A DNA stretch of 64,000 nucleotides from assembly GCA_900544345.1 (NCBI GenBank), contig UQUR01000006.1, forward strand, positions 62,001 through 126,000, read 5' to 3'. The stretch comes from an uncultured Sutterella sp. GTDB lineage: Bacteria; Pseudomonadota; Gammaproteobacteria; Burkholderiales; Burkholderiaceae_F. The stretch's first letter is position 1. Every line of letters starts with the position of its first letter. Below, one piece after another: positions 34,319-44,368 of the stretch. Both the position numbers and the translations under genes were made by a program. Below the pieces are notes generated by a model. The model worked only from the letters and a program-made list of their open reading frames with translations, did no database searches and was not told where the DNA came from.

Positions 34319-34864
34319 TCATTCGCCTTTTTGGAGAGCCTCTGCACCAGTATTTAAATCATCTGTCTGGCCTAACGAGCGTGCTGCATGCGGATGATGA
34401 AAGCGGTAATACTCAACATGCATTTCACGAATTTGCTCTCGGAGTCTTTGACGCTCCTCGGGACTCATACGGTATCGCGCTTGTTTGGCGTGCTCCGGTA
34501 CTGCGCAATTGTCTGGCGAGACATAACGCTTTCTAAACTTTTCATTGATTGACGGCGGAAACTCTGCACGCATAGAGCGCCTTTCTGGCTCAGTCATACT
34601 GCGCCAATAGTAGCGCTGCATACGAGGCGTGAGAAATGGCCAAATTTCAGCTCTTTCTTTGGCACTCATTTCAGACCAAAGCTTAGGCGTTTCATCAGAT
34701 TGGGGAACTGCAAAAAGAAGAGCCGGAGCAGGATTATCTGCTCTATAACCGTGAGAGTCGTGAGAATCAGAAACCGGTGTTAAAAAGGGATGAGCCGATA
34801 CAGCTGAGCCAACAACACAGCAAATCAACGACATCATCAAACGGGGTCCGACAGTTTTTACCAT
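34319..34864 (-). CDS. Secreted hypothetical protein, DUF3106-like
   Basis: About 181 residues with an N-terminal signal sequence (LMMSLICCVVGSAVSA). The rest is rich in W, R, E and P and has WSEMSAKERAEIWPFL and MSPEERQRLREQIREM, resembling the repeated W-x-x-[ML]-x-x-x-x-R pattern of DUF3106 proteins. Start at ATG 34864 behind AAGGA; an upstream extension to 35014 has no support. Divergent from ompR; the function is unknown. Confidence 0.7.
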   Translation of the reverse strand: MVKTVGPRLMMSLICCVVGSAVSAHPFLTPVSDSHDSHGYRADNPAPALLFAVPQSDETPKLWSEMSAKERAEIWPFLTPRMQRYYWRSMTEPERRSMRAEFPPSINEKFRKRYVSPDNCAVPEHAKQARYRMSPEERQRLREQIREMHVEYYRFHHPHAARSLGQTDDLNTGAEALQKGE

Positions 34865-35086
34865 CAAAAGATCCTTTGCCAAATTCACCGGCAATTTGTT
34901 CACACTGCAGATAGTAAAGTTTTCACATCCAAAAAGGTGAAACGAATTTTTAATGGCATCTCTATTGTGTAATTGAGTGTAAAAATGAAGCTTCTTCCCC
35001 TTTACAAAAAGCATAAAACGATGACAATATAAATGTAACAGAGAAAGCTTTTTGTTTAATCTTTATTTTAAAGTGAGTTACAAATC

Positions 35087-35818
35087 ATGGCAGAACGTAC
35101 ACCTAAACTTTTAGTCGTTGATGACGATCCCCGACTTCGTGATCTTCTGCGCCGCTATCTTGGAGAAAACGGTTTCCAGGTTTTTGTTGCCGACAACGGT
35201 GTAACGATGAATCGTCTTTGGTTAAGGGAACGCTTTGATGCGTTGATTCTTGACTTGATGATGCCGGGCGAAGACGGTCTGCAAATTTTGCGCCGCCTGC
35301 GCGAACAAAAAGACATGACACCGATCATTATGCTCACGGCACGGGGTGAAGATGTTGACCGTATTGTCGGTCTTGAAATGGGGGCCGATGACTATATTCC
35401 GAAACCCTTTAATCCTCGCGAGCTTCTAGCCCGTATTCATGCTGTGCTTCGCCGCCGTCCCGTGGCCGATGCTCCTGGTGCGCCGTCAATGACTGACGAA
35501 GTAGTGAAATTCGGTGAGTTTCAATTGGATTTAGGTACACGGGTGCTGCGCAAAAACGGCGAACCTGTGCCCCTTACCACTGGCGAATTTGCTGTTTTGA
35601 AGGCTTTTGCCCGACATCCCAAACAGCCTCTTTCACGTGATAAGCTAATGGAAATTGCCCGCGGCCGCGAATACGAAGCTTTTGACCGCTCACTTGACGT
35701 TCAAGTCTCGCGTCTACGTAAAATGATCGAACCCGACCCCTCAAAGCCGCGTTTTTTACAAACGGTCTGGGGAGTAGGTTATGTGTTCATCCCAGATGGC
35801 GGTCAAGCTAACCAATAA
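35087..35818 (+). CDS. ompR: OmpR-family response regulator
   Basis: 243 residues. Receiver domain with VDDDPRLRD acidic pocket, phosphoacceptor Asp56 in LILDLMMPG, and KPF near 105; C-terminal winged helix (RSLDVQVSRLRKMIE). The sequence RRYLGENGFQV and the length are OmpR-like. It is followed 17 nt later by an EnvZ-like kinase. Osmotic/envelope regulation is the likely role by homology. Confidence 0.93.
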   Translation: MAERTPKLLVVDDDPRLRDLLRRYLGENGFQVFVADNGVTMNRLWLRERFDALILDLMMPGEDGLQILRRLREQKDMTPIIMLTARGEDVDRIVGLEMGADDYIPKPFNPRELLARIHAVLRRRPVADAPGAPSMTDEVVKFGEFQLDLGTRVLRKNGEPVPLTTGEFAVLKAFARHPKQPLSRDKLMEIARGREYEAFDRSLDVQVSRLRKMIEPDPSKPRFLQTVWGVGYVFIPDGGQANQ

Positions 35819-35835
35819 ATACTAAGAGGTAAATT

Positions 35836-37242
35836 ATGGCTTTGAAGTCACCGAGCCTATTTTGGCGAACATTCACATTGCTGATGTTGCTCTTAATTAT
35901 TACGGCGCTCGCGTGGCTTCAAAGTTTTCGTGTACTCTCAGAGGTGCCTTTTTCAAAAGGTGTCTCACAACAGATTGTCTCGACAGTCAATCTTACGCGT
36001 TACGCGCTCATTTCCTCTGACCCCAATTCACGTCCAGATCTACTGCATATCCTTGCTTATCGAGAAGGTGTGCGCATTATTCCGAAAGAAAACACTGATG
36101 TCTGGAAGCCTCTCGTGGCTCAAGGCAGTATCCCCGAACTCATTGAGCACCAAACCAAGGAAGTCTTAGGTAATGACACTATTGTGGCCGGTCAGGTCAA
36201 TAACGAACCCGGTGTTTGGGTATCAATGCAGATTGAAGGTGACGATTATTGGCTTTTAATCCGCAGTGACCTCCTTGATCCACCTTTTGGCACTGCCTGG
36301 ATCTGGTGGGCATTTGTAGCATTTCTCGTGGGCACCATGGGCGCTACAGTTTTAACTCAGCGTACTGTACGGCCTTTAGCTGAATTGAGTGCTGCAGCCA
36401 AAAAGTTAGGTCGAGGCGAAAAACCTGAACCGTTACCCGAGAAGACCAGCACTGCAGAAATAGAGGCTGTCAACAAGAGCTTTAATCATATGGTGCAGGA
36501 GCTCGAGCGCATGGAAGATGACCGTGAACTTCTTTTGGCCGGTGTCTCCCACGATTTGAGAACCCCTCTGACGCGTATGCGGCTAGAAATTGAATTGGCT
36601 GGTTTATCCGATGATTCGCGTGATGCTATGGTGAGCGACCTTGAGCAGATGGAAAATATTGTCAATCAGTTCATGGCCTATGCCAAGCGCAGCAAGCAAC
36701 CGCTTGAACGGGTTGATTTGGGTGCTACGGTCTATGAAACCATTGATGATATGCGCCTTCGCACAAAGCAGGATGTGCGCATAGAAACGAGCATCATGGG
36801 GAACCTCTTTGTGATGGCGCACCCGACAGAGTTGGTCCGTGCTGTTCAAAACCTTCTAGTGAACGCAGATCGCTACGGACGAACGGCTGATTCCGGATTA
36901 CTTGAACTCAACATTCAGGTTTTGCGTCAGGGAGATGAGGCTGTTTTAAGAATCTGCGATAAGGGCGTTGGTGTTGCACCCGAAGAGATGGCCCGTATTG
37001 TTCGACCCTTTGAAAGAGGCGATACTGCTCGCGGCGGCACAAAAGGCGCTGGGTTGGGTCTGGCGATTGTCGTACGTGTGGTCAAACGTTCGGGTGGTCG
37101 AATTAAGTTATCTTCTAACCACCCGCATGGATTAATTGTTGAACTGATGATGCCTTTAGCTAATAAGCGAAACGAAAAACCTGCGCTCGAAGAGCAGACG
37201 GCACCTACCGATACTCTCTTGCCTCCCAAAGGCAAGGTTTAA
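35836..37242 (+). CDS. envZ: EnvZ-family sensor histidine kinase
   Basis: 468 residues: TM1 at about 12-30, a periplasmic domain to about 152, TM2 about 153-175, HAMP, phosphoacceptor His239 in GVSHDLRTPLTR, N box in LLVNADRYGR, G boxes in DKGVGVAPEE and GAGLGLAIV. Partner of the upstream OmpR. Tail of about 40 polar residues after the kinase domain. Confidence 0.93.
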   Translation: MALKSPSLFWRTFTLLMLLLIITALAWLQSFRVLSEVPFSKGVSQQIVSTVNLTRYALISSDPNSRPDLLHILAYREGVRIIPKENTDVWKPLVAQGSIPELIEHQTKEVLGNDTIVAGQVNNEPGVWVSMQIEGDDYWLLIRSDLLDPPFGTAWIWWAFVAFLVGTMGATVLTQRTVRPLAELSAAAKKLGRGEKPEPLPEKTSTAEIEAVNKSFNHMVQELERMEDDRELLLAGVSHDLRTPLTRMRLEIELAGLSDDSRDAMVSDLEQMENIVNQFMAYAKRSKQPLERVDLGATVYETIDDMRLRTKQDVRIETSIMGNLFVMAHPTELVRAVQNLLVNADRYGRTADSGLLELNIQVLRQGDEAVLRICDKGVGVAPEEMARIVRPFERGDTARGGTKGAGLGLAIVVRVVKRSGGRIKLSSNHPHGLIVELMMPLANKRNEKPALEEQTAPTDTLLPPKGKV

Positions 37243-37253
37243 ATCTTTTCTGA

Positions 37254-37733
37254 TTAGAGAGCCTCTAGTAAAGCGATCGCATGAACTTCGATCGCTTCTT
37301 TTTTCCCAACTGAGTCACACCCTTCTTTGGTCTTAGCTTTAATATTGACTCGCTGTAAATCAACTCCTAAGCAATGAGCAACTGACTCCCTAATTTTATC
37401 CATATGGGGTGCCAATTTCGGTGCTTGTGCAATAACGGTCGCATCAATATTGACGATCACCCAGCCTGCCTTGACCACAAGAGCCATAGTTTGAGATAAA
37501 AGCTCTCGGCTATCAGCACCCTTAAAAGCGGGGTCGGTATCGGGAAAGTGTCTACCAATATCACCAAGACCCGCTGCGCCCAAAAGGGCATCCGTGATAG
37601 CATGCAAAAGGACATCCGCATCGGAGTGCCCCAAAAGGCCCTTTTCATAATCAATCTGTAGTCCCCCTAAAATTAAAGGGCGTCCCTCTACCAAACGATG
37701 CAAGTCATAACCTTGTCCGATTCGAAAACTCAT
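37254..37733 (-). CDS. ispF: 2-C-methyl-D-erythritol 2,4-cyclodiphosphate synthase
   Basis: 159 residues; GQGYDLHRL metal motif, GLLGHSDADVLLHAI, and IGRHFPDTDP are IspF signatures. MEP isoprenoid pathway. The start lies 29 bp inside the 3' end of ispD, so the two are translationally linked. Convergent with envZ with 11 bp between stops. Confidence 0.97.
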   Translation of the reverse strand: MSFRIGQGYDLHRLVEGRPLILGGLQIDYEKGLLGHSDADVLLHAITDALLGAAGLGDIGRHFPDTDPAFKGADSRELLSQTMALVVKAGWVIVNIDATVIAQAPKLAPHMDKIRESVAHCLGVDLQRVNIKAKTKEGCDSVGKKEAIEVHAIALLEAL

Positions 37734-38415
37734 CTTTCTTCTCTCTAATTAAAAAATTTTGTGCAGCTTCTAAGTCTTCTGGATAAGTCACCTTAATATT
37801 AAAAGAAGATCCTATGACAACACCGACCTTGGCTCCTGCTTTTTCCATAGCGCCGGCCTCATCAGTAACTGACTCGGTGTTGTTTTTTAAAGCTTTGATT
37901 AATGGCTTTGCCCGAAAAACCTGAGGTGTCTGAGCCCGAAAGCAACGGGACCGATCAATCGTTTTTTCTATGAGCCCGTTATCGTCCACCCATTTAAGCG
38001 TGTCGGTGACAGCGATAGCCAGAATCGCTCCATCTAGGTCACGGCTCTCAATTGCCTGATCAAGTCTTTTAATTGATAAATGATCAACACAAGGGCGAGC
38101 TGCATCGTGAACATAGATCCAATCGTTCTCATCGGGATTTAGAGAGCAAAGACCATTTAATACAGTTTCAGCACGGGTTTTCCCACCGCAGCGAAAAATG
38201 GTTACAGGACCATGAAATTGGCATCGCTCAATGTAGCTGTCATTAGCCGACACAATCACAGCAATAGAATCAAAATAATCCATCTCAGCCAGTCGATTGA
38301 CAGTCACCTCAAGCATTGTCTGATTTTGAAACAACGGTAGGTACTGCTTAGGATAGCCGATTTTCATCCGCTCACCAACTCCCGCCGCAGGGATCAACAA
38401 TCTTTTTTTACACAT
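37705..38415 (-). CDS. ispD: 2-C-methyl-D-erythritol 4-phosphate cytidylyltransferase
   Basis: 236 residues; the nucleotide-binding start reads IPAAGVGERMKIGYPKQYLPL in pattern (quoted here as AAGVGERM and PKQYLPL), with VHDAARPCV and the C-terminal KVTYPEDLEAA. Step before IspE in the MEP pathway. It is preceded by a DMT permease ending 5 nt upstream, so it may be transcribed with it. Confidence 0.96.
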   Translation of the reverse strand: MCKKRLLIPAAGVGERMKIGYPKQYLPLFQNQTMLEVTVNRLAEMDYFDSIAVIVSANDSYIERCQFHGPVTIFRCGGKTRAETVLNGLCSLNPDENDWIYVHDAARPCVDHLSIKRLDQAIESRDLDGAILAIAVTDTLKWVDDNGLIEKTIDRSRCFRAQTPQVFRAKPLIKALKNNTESVTDEAGAMEKAGAKVGVVIGSSFNIKVTYPEDLEAAQNFLIREKKDEFSNRTRL

Positions 38416-38420
38416 CTCGC

Positions 38421-39317
38421 TTATCGTCTTCCAAGAACAAATATCGTAGCGATAATAAAGGCAAAACCTAAATAATCCATTACAACAAAGTGTGTACCGA
38501 AAAAGACAACTGAGAAAATAGCTGCAGATATCGGTTCAACACAGGCGATCATGCTCGCTTTAACACTTCCAAGATCGGCCACACCTTGCATATAGAGCAT
38601 AAAGGCAGCAATTGTGCCTAAAAGAATAATCAAAATTAGAGCCAACACTCCATAAGTATCCAAATGATACTCAATAGAAGGAAAATTAATTGCCAAACCG
38701 GTAATGAGGCCGCCCACCAACATCCCGACACCCATTAATGGCTGAGTTGGATATTTTGAAAGGAAACGAGCAGGCAAAATTGTATAAACAGCAATTCCTA
38801 ATGCACTGGCTAAGCCCCAAAAAAGTCCTTGGGCTGAAATCGCCAAATGGGTGATATCACCATGAGTCGCTACAAAAAAAGTTCCGGCAAAAGCGCAACC
38901 AATTGCCAAAAGCTCCCGCGCTGTAGGCAGTCTTTTCTGAATTAAACAAACAGCTGCCAAAATAAAGACGGGATTAAAATAGACCAGCATGGTAGCTGTC
39001 CCGGAATTGGTGTAATTTACAGCTGTTAAATAGCCGAACTGGCTGATCATTAAGCCGCCCAGTGCATAAACAAGAATCCAGAGCCAATGCATACCCGGCT
39101 TAAAAATGGGCGTCATCGCTTGTTTGTGGGTAGGGAAAAAGAAAAGACAAAGCAAAAATCCGGCAATCAGCATTCTAATCACGGTAAGCCAGTCCGGACG
39201 CACATCCTGATAGGAAAAAAGATACTGTCCGCAGGCACCTGAAAAGCCCCAGCCAATACCGCCCGCAAGAGTACAGATTATGCCGCGCCAAAGTTTTGAA
39301 TCTCCTGTTAATACCAT
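38421..39317 (-). CDS. EamA/DMT-family permease
   Basis: About 298 residues, two EamA repeats (TLAGGIGWGFSGACGQYLF; second half from SAQGLFWGLASALGIAVY). AAAGGAG before ATG 39317 decides the start. It is upstream of ispD-ispF on the same strand and divergent from mfd. Unlike the two DMT genes in the catabolic region it has no lyase or LysR neighbour. Substrate unknown. Confidence 0.87.
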   Translation of the reverse strand: MVLTGDSKLWRGIICTLAGGIGWGFSGACGQYLFSYQDVRPDWLTVIRMLIAGFLLCLFFFPTHKQAMTPIFKPGMHWLWILVYALGGLMISQFGYLTAVNYTNSGTATMLVYFNPVFILAAVCLIQKRLPTARELLAIGCAFAGTFFVATHGDITHLAISAQGLFWGLASALGIAVYTILPARFLSKYPTQPLMGVGMLVGGLITGLAINFPSIEYHLDTYGVLALILIILLGTIAAFMLYMQGVADLGSVKASMIACVEPISAAIFSVVFFGTHFVVMDYLGFAFIIATIFVLGRR

Positions 39318-39449
39318 TGGTTTCTCCTTTCGCGGCTGAGATTCTATATTAGCTATAGAAGTTTTTGATTCAGGAGACTTTAGCGGAAGCAAAATATCGA
39401 AATTTTCAAAAAAAAGCGATAATTAGCCTCCTACTAAAAAGGGGTCGCC

Positions 39450-42400
39450 ATGTTTGAAGCACTTCGAGAAAGAATCTTTCGAGATATTACTCATTTAAGC
39501 AATAAAGCCAAGCGCACGCTCTCCATTAATGCTCCTAGCGCTGACGCCCTGTGGCTGGCTCAAGCTGCACTTGTCGCTCGCAAACAAAATAAGGTTCTAG
39601 TTCTTATTGCAGACAATGCTTCCCAGTGCTTGAGACTGCGTGATGATATTGAATATTTTTCTCCTGAACTCAATGTAGTCTTTTTTCCGGATTGGGAAAC
39701 TTTACCTTATGACTTGGTGAGTCCCCACCAAGACTTGGTGAGTGAAAGACTGGAAATCCTATATAAGCTTTCTGAGCGAAGAGAAAAGAAAGAAACACTG
39801 GATGTAATACTATTAACCTCGACAACTGCTGCTCAAACGATTGCGCCACCACAGTATATGGCTGGTCGGGTCTTTTTCTTTAAGAAAGGAGAAGAAATTA
39901 ATGCTGCAACATTACGTGAAAGGTTAGTAAGTGCAGGCTATCAGCATGTGAGCCAGGTCGTCGCACCTGGCGAATTTAGTGTAAGAGGCAGCCTCATTGA
40001 TATTTTCCCGATGGGGGCAGCTCATCCTTTCCGACTTGACTTATTTGATACTGAAATTGATTCGATTCGCACCTTTGATCCCGACACTCAACGTTCCTTA
40101 GAACTAGTCGATGAGGTTCGAATTCTGCCGGGCAGAGAGTTTCCTGTGGATGCTCAAGCACTTGTGAACTTTAGAGCGAAATGGCGTGAGCATTTTACCG
40201 GTGATCCTACTAAAGCCATTCTCTATAAAGACCTCAGTCACGGTGTGATTGATGCAGGGATTGAATATTATCTGCCTCTATTTTTTGATGAAAAAGCCTC
40301 TTTTTTCGATTACCTCAATCCTAATGAGACTCTGATCGGTCTATTAGGCGACAATGAGGCTGCTCTCAACCGCTTTTTTGAAGAAACTCAAGGGCGATAC
40401 CAATTCCTAAAAGCCGATCCAGAGCGTCCAGTTCTGCCGCCTCAGTCGTTATACATGAGTAGCGAAGAGTTTTTTACCAAATTAAAACTCTTTGTTCGCT
40501 TTCAGGCCAAAATTGACCAAACAGAGCCTTCGAAGCGAATCCTTGTTGACCGCAAGGCAGAAAATCCGCTACAAAACCTTGAGCGCTTAATCGATGAGGA
40601 AAAGACCAGAAAACACCGTGTGCTCATTATGGCCCCGAGTAACGGCCGGCGTGAAACAATGGCCCAGCTTTTCGATAGAAATGGTCTGAAAGTTCCTTAC
40701 GTGGAAAATTTCGAAAGCTTCTGTTGTGCAGATGCTCCCGTCATGATCACCGTTGGGCCGTTATACCAAGGGATGAGTGTAGAAGGAATAACGCTTCTTA
40801 CCGAGACTGAACTTTATGCCTCTACGCCTAAACGTGTATTAAAGCGTCAAAGCCACGCAAGCAATGTTGACATGATGATCCGCGATCTTGCGGAACTCAA
40901 AATCGGAGATCCGGTTGTTCACATTACCCACGGTATCGGGCGCTACGCTGGTCTTCAAACAATTGAAACAGCAAATGGTCAGGAAGAATTTTTACGACTA
41001 GACTACGCCAATGAGGCAAAACTTTTTGTCCCTGTTGCTCAGTTACAATTGATTTCCCGCTACAGCGGCAGTGATGCAGAGCACGCCCCATTGCACAGTC
41101 TTGGCAAAAATGACTGGGAAAAAGCTAAAAAGAAGGCTGCAGAAAAAGTCAGAGACACAGCAGCAGAACTTTTAAATCTCTACGCATTAAGAGAAAAAAG
41201 CCATGGGCATGCCTTTCATTTTTCACGGGCTGACTACGAGGCATTTGCCGAAAGTTTCCCCTTTGAGGAAACTGCTGATCAACAGACTGCCATTGAAGCA
41301 GTACTCGATGATATGAAGTCCGACAAACCCATGGATCGGTTAGTGTGCGGGGATGTGGGTTTCGGGAAAACTGAAGTGGCACTGCGTGCGGCTTTTGCTG
41401 CTGTGATGGGCGGTAAACAGGTAGCAATCCTCTGCCCGACTACCCTTTTGGCTGAGCAGCATGCTCACACATTTAAAGACCGTTTCTCTGCTTGGCCTGT
41501 CACCGTAGCTGAACTCTCACGCTTTAGAAGTGCCAAGCAAAGCGCTCAGGTCATCGAAGGGCTTGAAAAAGGCACAATTGACATTGTTGTCGGCACACAT
41601 AAGCTCTTATCCGAGAAAGTTCATTTTGCGCGATTGGGTTTAGTGGTCATTGACGAAGAACACCGTTTCGGCGTCAGACAAAAAGAAGTTCTCAAAAAGT
41701 TACGGGCGGAAGTTGATGTACTCACATTAACAGCAACTCCCATTCCGAGAACGCTCGCGATGAGTCTTGAGGGTATTCGGTCGTTTTCAGTCATTGCTAC
41801 CGCTCCAGAAAAACGCCTGTCCATTAAAACAATCGTCAGAAAGGAAACACCCGAGGTGATTCGCGAAGCCGTTATGCGTGAACTCAAGCGAGGCGGCCAA
41901 GTCTATTTTCTGCACAACGATGTCTCAACAATAGAAAACAGGCGTGAGCAACTCGCTCAACTCATCCCTGAGGCACGTATCGTAGTAGGCCATGGACAGA
42001 TGAATGAGAGAGAACTCGAATCGGTCATGCGAGACTTCTATCAACAAAGATATAACCTATTGCTTTGCACAACTATTATTGAAACCGGTATCGATGTGCC
42101 TACTGCAAACACAATTATCATGCATAGGGCAGATAAATTCGGTCTTGCACAACTGCACCAACTCAGAGGCCGCGTGGGCCGCAGCCATCACCAGGCCTAC
42201 GCTTATCTTTTAACTCCCGGCAAAGATGCTATGACGCAAAATGCTCAAAAGCGTTTAGAAGCTATTCAGAACCTTCAGGATTTGGGCAGCGGTTTTTATC
42301 TCTCAATGCACGACTTGGAAATCCGCGGAGCCGGCGAAGTTTTAGGCGAACATCAGTCAGGTGAAATTGCTGCTGTAGGTTACGATCTCTATAACCAAAT

Positions 42401-42917
42401 GCTCAGACGGGCAGTCAAAAGCATGCGCAATAACGAATCTTTTGATTTGGATGCACCGTTTCAGGCAATGGCAGAAATTAACCTCCACGCTCCAGCTCTT
42501 TTGCCCGCTGACTACGTCGAAGATGTCCACCAAAGACTTTCTTTTTATAAGGAACTCGCTAGCTGCGAGTCATTCAACGCGATTGAAACCGTTCGCGAAG
42601 CACTGGGAGACCGATACGGAAAACTGCCGCCTCAAGCTAACACATTGATTGAAACGCACAGACTGCGCCTTTATTGTCAGAACCTTGGTATTGAACGCAT
42701 CGAGGCAACAGAGTCGGTCATGATTATCACCTTTTTACCGAAACCTAATTTTGAGCCAATGAGACTGATAGAAGTCATGCAAAAAAGCAAAAATATGCGC
42801 ATGATGGGTCCAAGAAAGCTCAAGATTGAAACCTCTACTCCTACAATCGATTCACGATTGGCGTACTTAAGAGGCTTTGTAAAGTCACTCGATACGAAAG
42901 TACAAGGCGAAAGGTAG
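39450..42917 (+). CDS. mfd: Transcription-repair coupling factor Mfd
   Basis: 1155 residues. UvrB-homology region at the N-terminus, RNA polymerase interaction region around GDPVVHITHGIGRYAGL, then RecG-like helicase with Walker A CGDVGFGKTEVA, DEEHRFGVRQKE, TATPIPRTLAMS and the TRG-like C-terminal domain. It removes stalled RNA polymerase and recruits UvrA. Single gene; mfd next to ispD/ispF is a common betaproteobacterial neighbourhood. Confidence 0.98.
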   Translation: MFEALRERIFRDITHLSNKAKRTLSINAPSADALWLAQAALVARKQNKVLVLIADNASQCLRLRDDIEYFSPELNVVFFPDWETLPYDLVSPHQDLVSERLEILYKLSERREKKETLDVILLTSTTAAQTIAPPQYMAGRVFFFKKGEEINAATLRERLVSAGYQHVSQVVAPGEFSVRGSLIDIFPMGAAHPFRLDLFDTEIDSIRTFDPDTQRSLELVDEVRILPGREFPVDAQALVNFRAKWREHFTGDPTKAILYKDLSHGVIDAGIEYYLPLFFDEKASFFDYLNPNETLIGLLGDNEAALNRFFEETQGRYQFLKADPERPVLPPQSLYMSSEEFFTKLKLFVRFQAKIDQTEPSKRILVDRKAENPLQNLERLIDEEKTRKHRVLIMAPSNGRRETMAQLFDRNGLKVPYVENFESFCCADAPVMITVGPLYQGMSVEGITLLTETELYASTPKRVLKRQSHASNVDMMIRDLAELKIGDPVVHITHGIGRYAGLQTIETANGQEEFLRLDYANEAKLFVPVAQLQLISRYSGSDAEHAPLHSLGKNDWEKAKKKAAEKVRDTAAELLNLYALREKSHGHAFHFSRADYEAFAESFPFEETADQQTAIEAVLDDMKSDKPMDRLVCGDVGFGKTEVALRAAFAAVMGGKQVAILCPTTLLAEQHAHTFKDRFSAWPVTVAELSRFRSAKQSAQVIEGLEKGTIDIVVGTHKLLSEKVHFARLGLVVIDEEHRFGVRQKEVLKKLRAEVDVLTLTATPIPRTLAMSLEGIRSFSVIATAPEKRLSIKTIVRKETPEVIREAVMRELKRGGQVYFLHNDVSTIENRREQLAQLIPEARIVVGHGQMNERELESVMRDFYQQRYNLLLCTTIIETGIDVPTANTIIMHRADKFGLAQLHQLRGRVGRSHHQAYAYLLTPGKDAMTQNAQKRLEAIQNLQDLGSGFYLSMHDLEIRGAGEVLGEHQSGEIAAVGYDLYNQMLRRAVKSMRNNESFDLDAPFQAMAEINLHAPALLPADYVEDVHQRLSFYKELASCESFNAIETVREALGDRYGKLPPQANTLIETHRLRLYCQNLGIERIEATESVMIITFLPKPNFEPMRLIEVMQKSKNMRMMGPRKLKIETSTPTIDSRLAYLRGFVKSLDTKVQGER

Positions 42918-42964
42918 ACAATTGAGGCTACAATGGCCTTTGAGGATCAGGATAATTATTACCG

Positions 42965-44368
42965 ATGAAAAATTTTGTTTTTACTGCTCTGTTTTGTGCA
43001 TTGTTTAGCGCACAACCGGCCGTTGGTGCAGGTGTGAGCTTTCAACAGGCCCGGCTCATGATGCTGCAAAGAGCAGACATGCTCAAAATCAGCCAGGCTG
43101 AAATCGATCAGAAAACTCAGCAAACCAAAGAAGCCCGATCACTTTCAGGTCCCAAAATCAGTTTAAACGCACAGCAAGTCGAAGGTCGAAAAGATATTCA
43201 TATGGCTTTTGACAATCCTCTTAGTTCAGCTGGTGCGGTCTTTGGTCAGATGATGCCGCAATTACCTCAAATCGGATCAATTCTGGGTCAAAATAAATTC
43301 AAAATTGACATGGAAGAGGACATTTCTGGCCCTCGTGCTTCCGTTGACCTAATGTGGCCGATTTACACAGGCGGAGCCATAACTGCCAAACAAAACGCCT
43401 CTGAGGCTGCCTTAAGACAAGCCCGTGCTAGCCATGATAAGACTCAAGATGAGTTGGATACCCTTTTAGTGCAGAAGTACTTTGGCGTACAGCTTGCCAG
43501 AAGCGTAGAAAAATTAAGAGCTGATCTTTTGAAGCAACAGGAAAGGGATCTAAATAGGGCGAAAAAGTTTGAAAAAGCTGGACTGATTGCAAAAATAGAG
43601 CGCATGAGCGCCCAAGTGAATCGAGATGCTGCCGAACGTGATTTGATTGCCTCTCAAACTGATCGCCAGGTGGCCGAAACCGAACTGGCAGATTTACTTC
43701 GTGAAAAAGAAATCGGCAGGCTTGAGACTCCGATGTTTGTCACAAAGGATTTAAAGTCGCTCTCTTATTGGCAGGATCTTGCGATTGCACACAATCCAAC
43801 GCTCAAAGCGCTTGAGGCTCAGCACGAACAGGCTCGCATGGGTGTACAGGCAGCAAAAAGCGCTTATCACCCACAAGTGTACTTATTCGGCCATTACAAC
43901 ATGATTAAACATTACCTGACACTGCCAGAGCCAGATTGGATTGCTGGAATCGGCGTGAGCTTCACACTTTGGGATAACCGTGATCGCTCAGCTCGCGTGG
44001 GCAGTGCTCAAGCTTTAGCCAATAAGGCCCAAGCTGCCCAAAGCCAAGCCAGAAACGAAATCAATAAAGTCGTTGAAGTGGCTTGGCTAAAGAGCACTCA
44101 GGCGCTGGAGCAGTACCGTCTAACAATAAGCTCGATCGATTTGGCCAAAGAAAATGTCAGACTACGTGAACGCTCTTTTAATGAAGGACTCTCCACGGTG
44201 GATGATGTAAACGATGCGCGCAATAAGCTTATTGCCGCAGAGGTAGCCCAGAGAGTTGCTGCCTATCGTTTCGTGGTTTCCTACTCTTTACTACACGCAG
44301 CAAGCGGTCGGATGATCGATTTCATGGACGTTTTAACCCGTCCGAATATAACGGTGATTGAACAATGA
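42965..44368 (+). CDS. TolC-family outer-membrane efflux protein
   Basis: 467 residues with a signal peptide (FVFTALFCALFSAQPAVG), then two long helical OEP repeats rich in A, Q, E and K, and a C-terminal conserved segment (LDLAKENVRLRE-like, RSFNEGLSTVDDVNDAR). First gene of a four-gene export operon; it overlaps the next gene by 4 nt. It would form the outer-membrane channel. RBS AGGA lies rather far (about 13 nt) from the ATG. Confidence 0.9.
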   Translation: MKNFVFTALFCALFSAQPAVGAGVSFQQARLMMLQRADMLKISQAEIDQKTQQTKEARSLSGPKISLNAQQVEGRKDIHMAFDNPLSSAGAVFGQMMPQLPQIGSILGQNKFKIDMEEDISGPRASVDLMWPIYTGGAITAKQNASEAALRQARASHDKTQDELDTLLVQKYFGVQLARSVEKLRADLLKQQERDLNRAKKFEKAGLIAKIERMSAQVNRDAAERDLIASQTDRQVAETELADLLREKEIGRLETPMFVTKDLKSLSYWQDLAIAHNPTLKALEAQHEQARMGVQAAKSAYHPQVYLFGHYNMIKHYLTLPEPDWIAGIGVSFTLWDNRDRSARVGSAQALANKAQAAQSQARNEINKVVEVAWLKSTQALEQYRLTISSIDLAKENVRLRERSFNEGLSTVDDVNDARNKLIAAEVAQRVAAYRFVVSYSLLHAASGRMIDFMDVLTRPNITVIEQ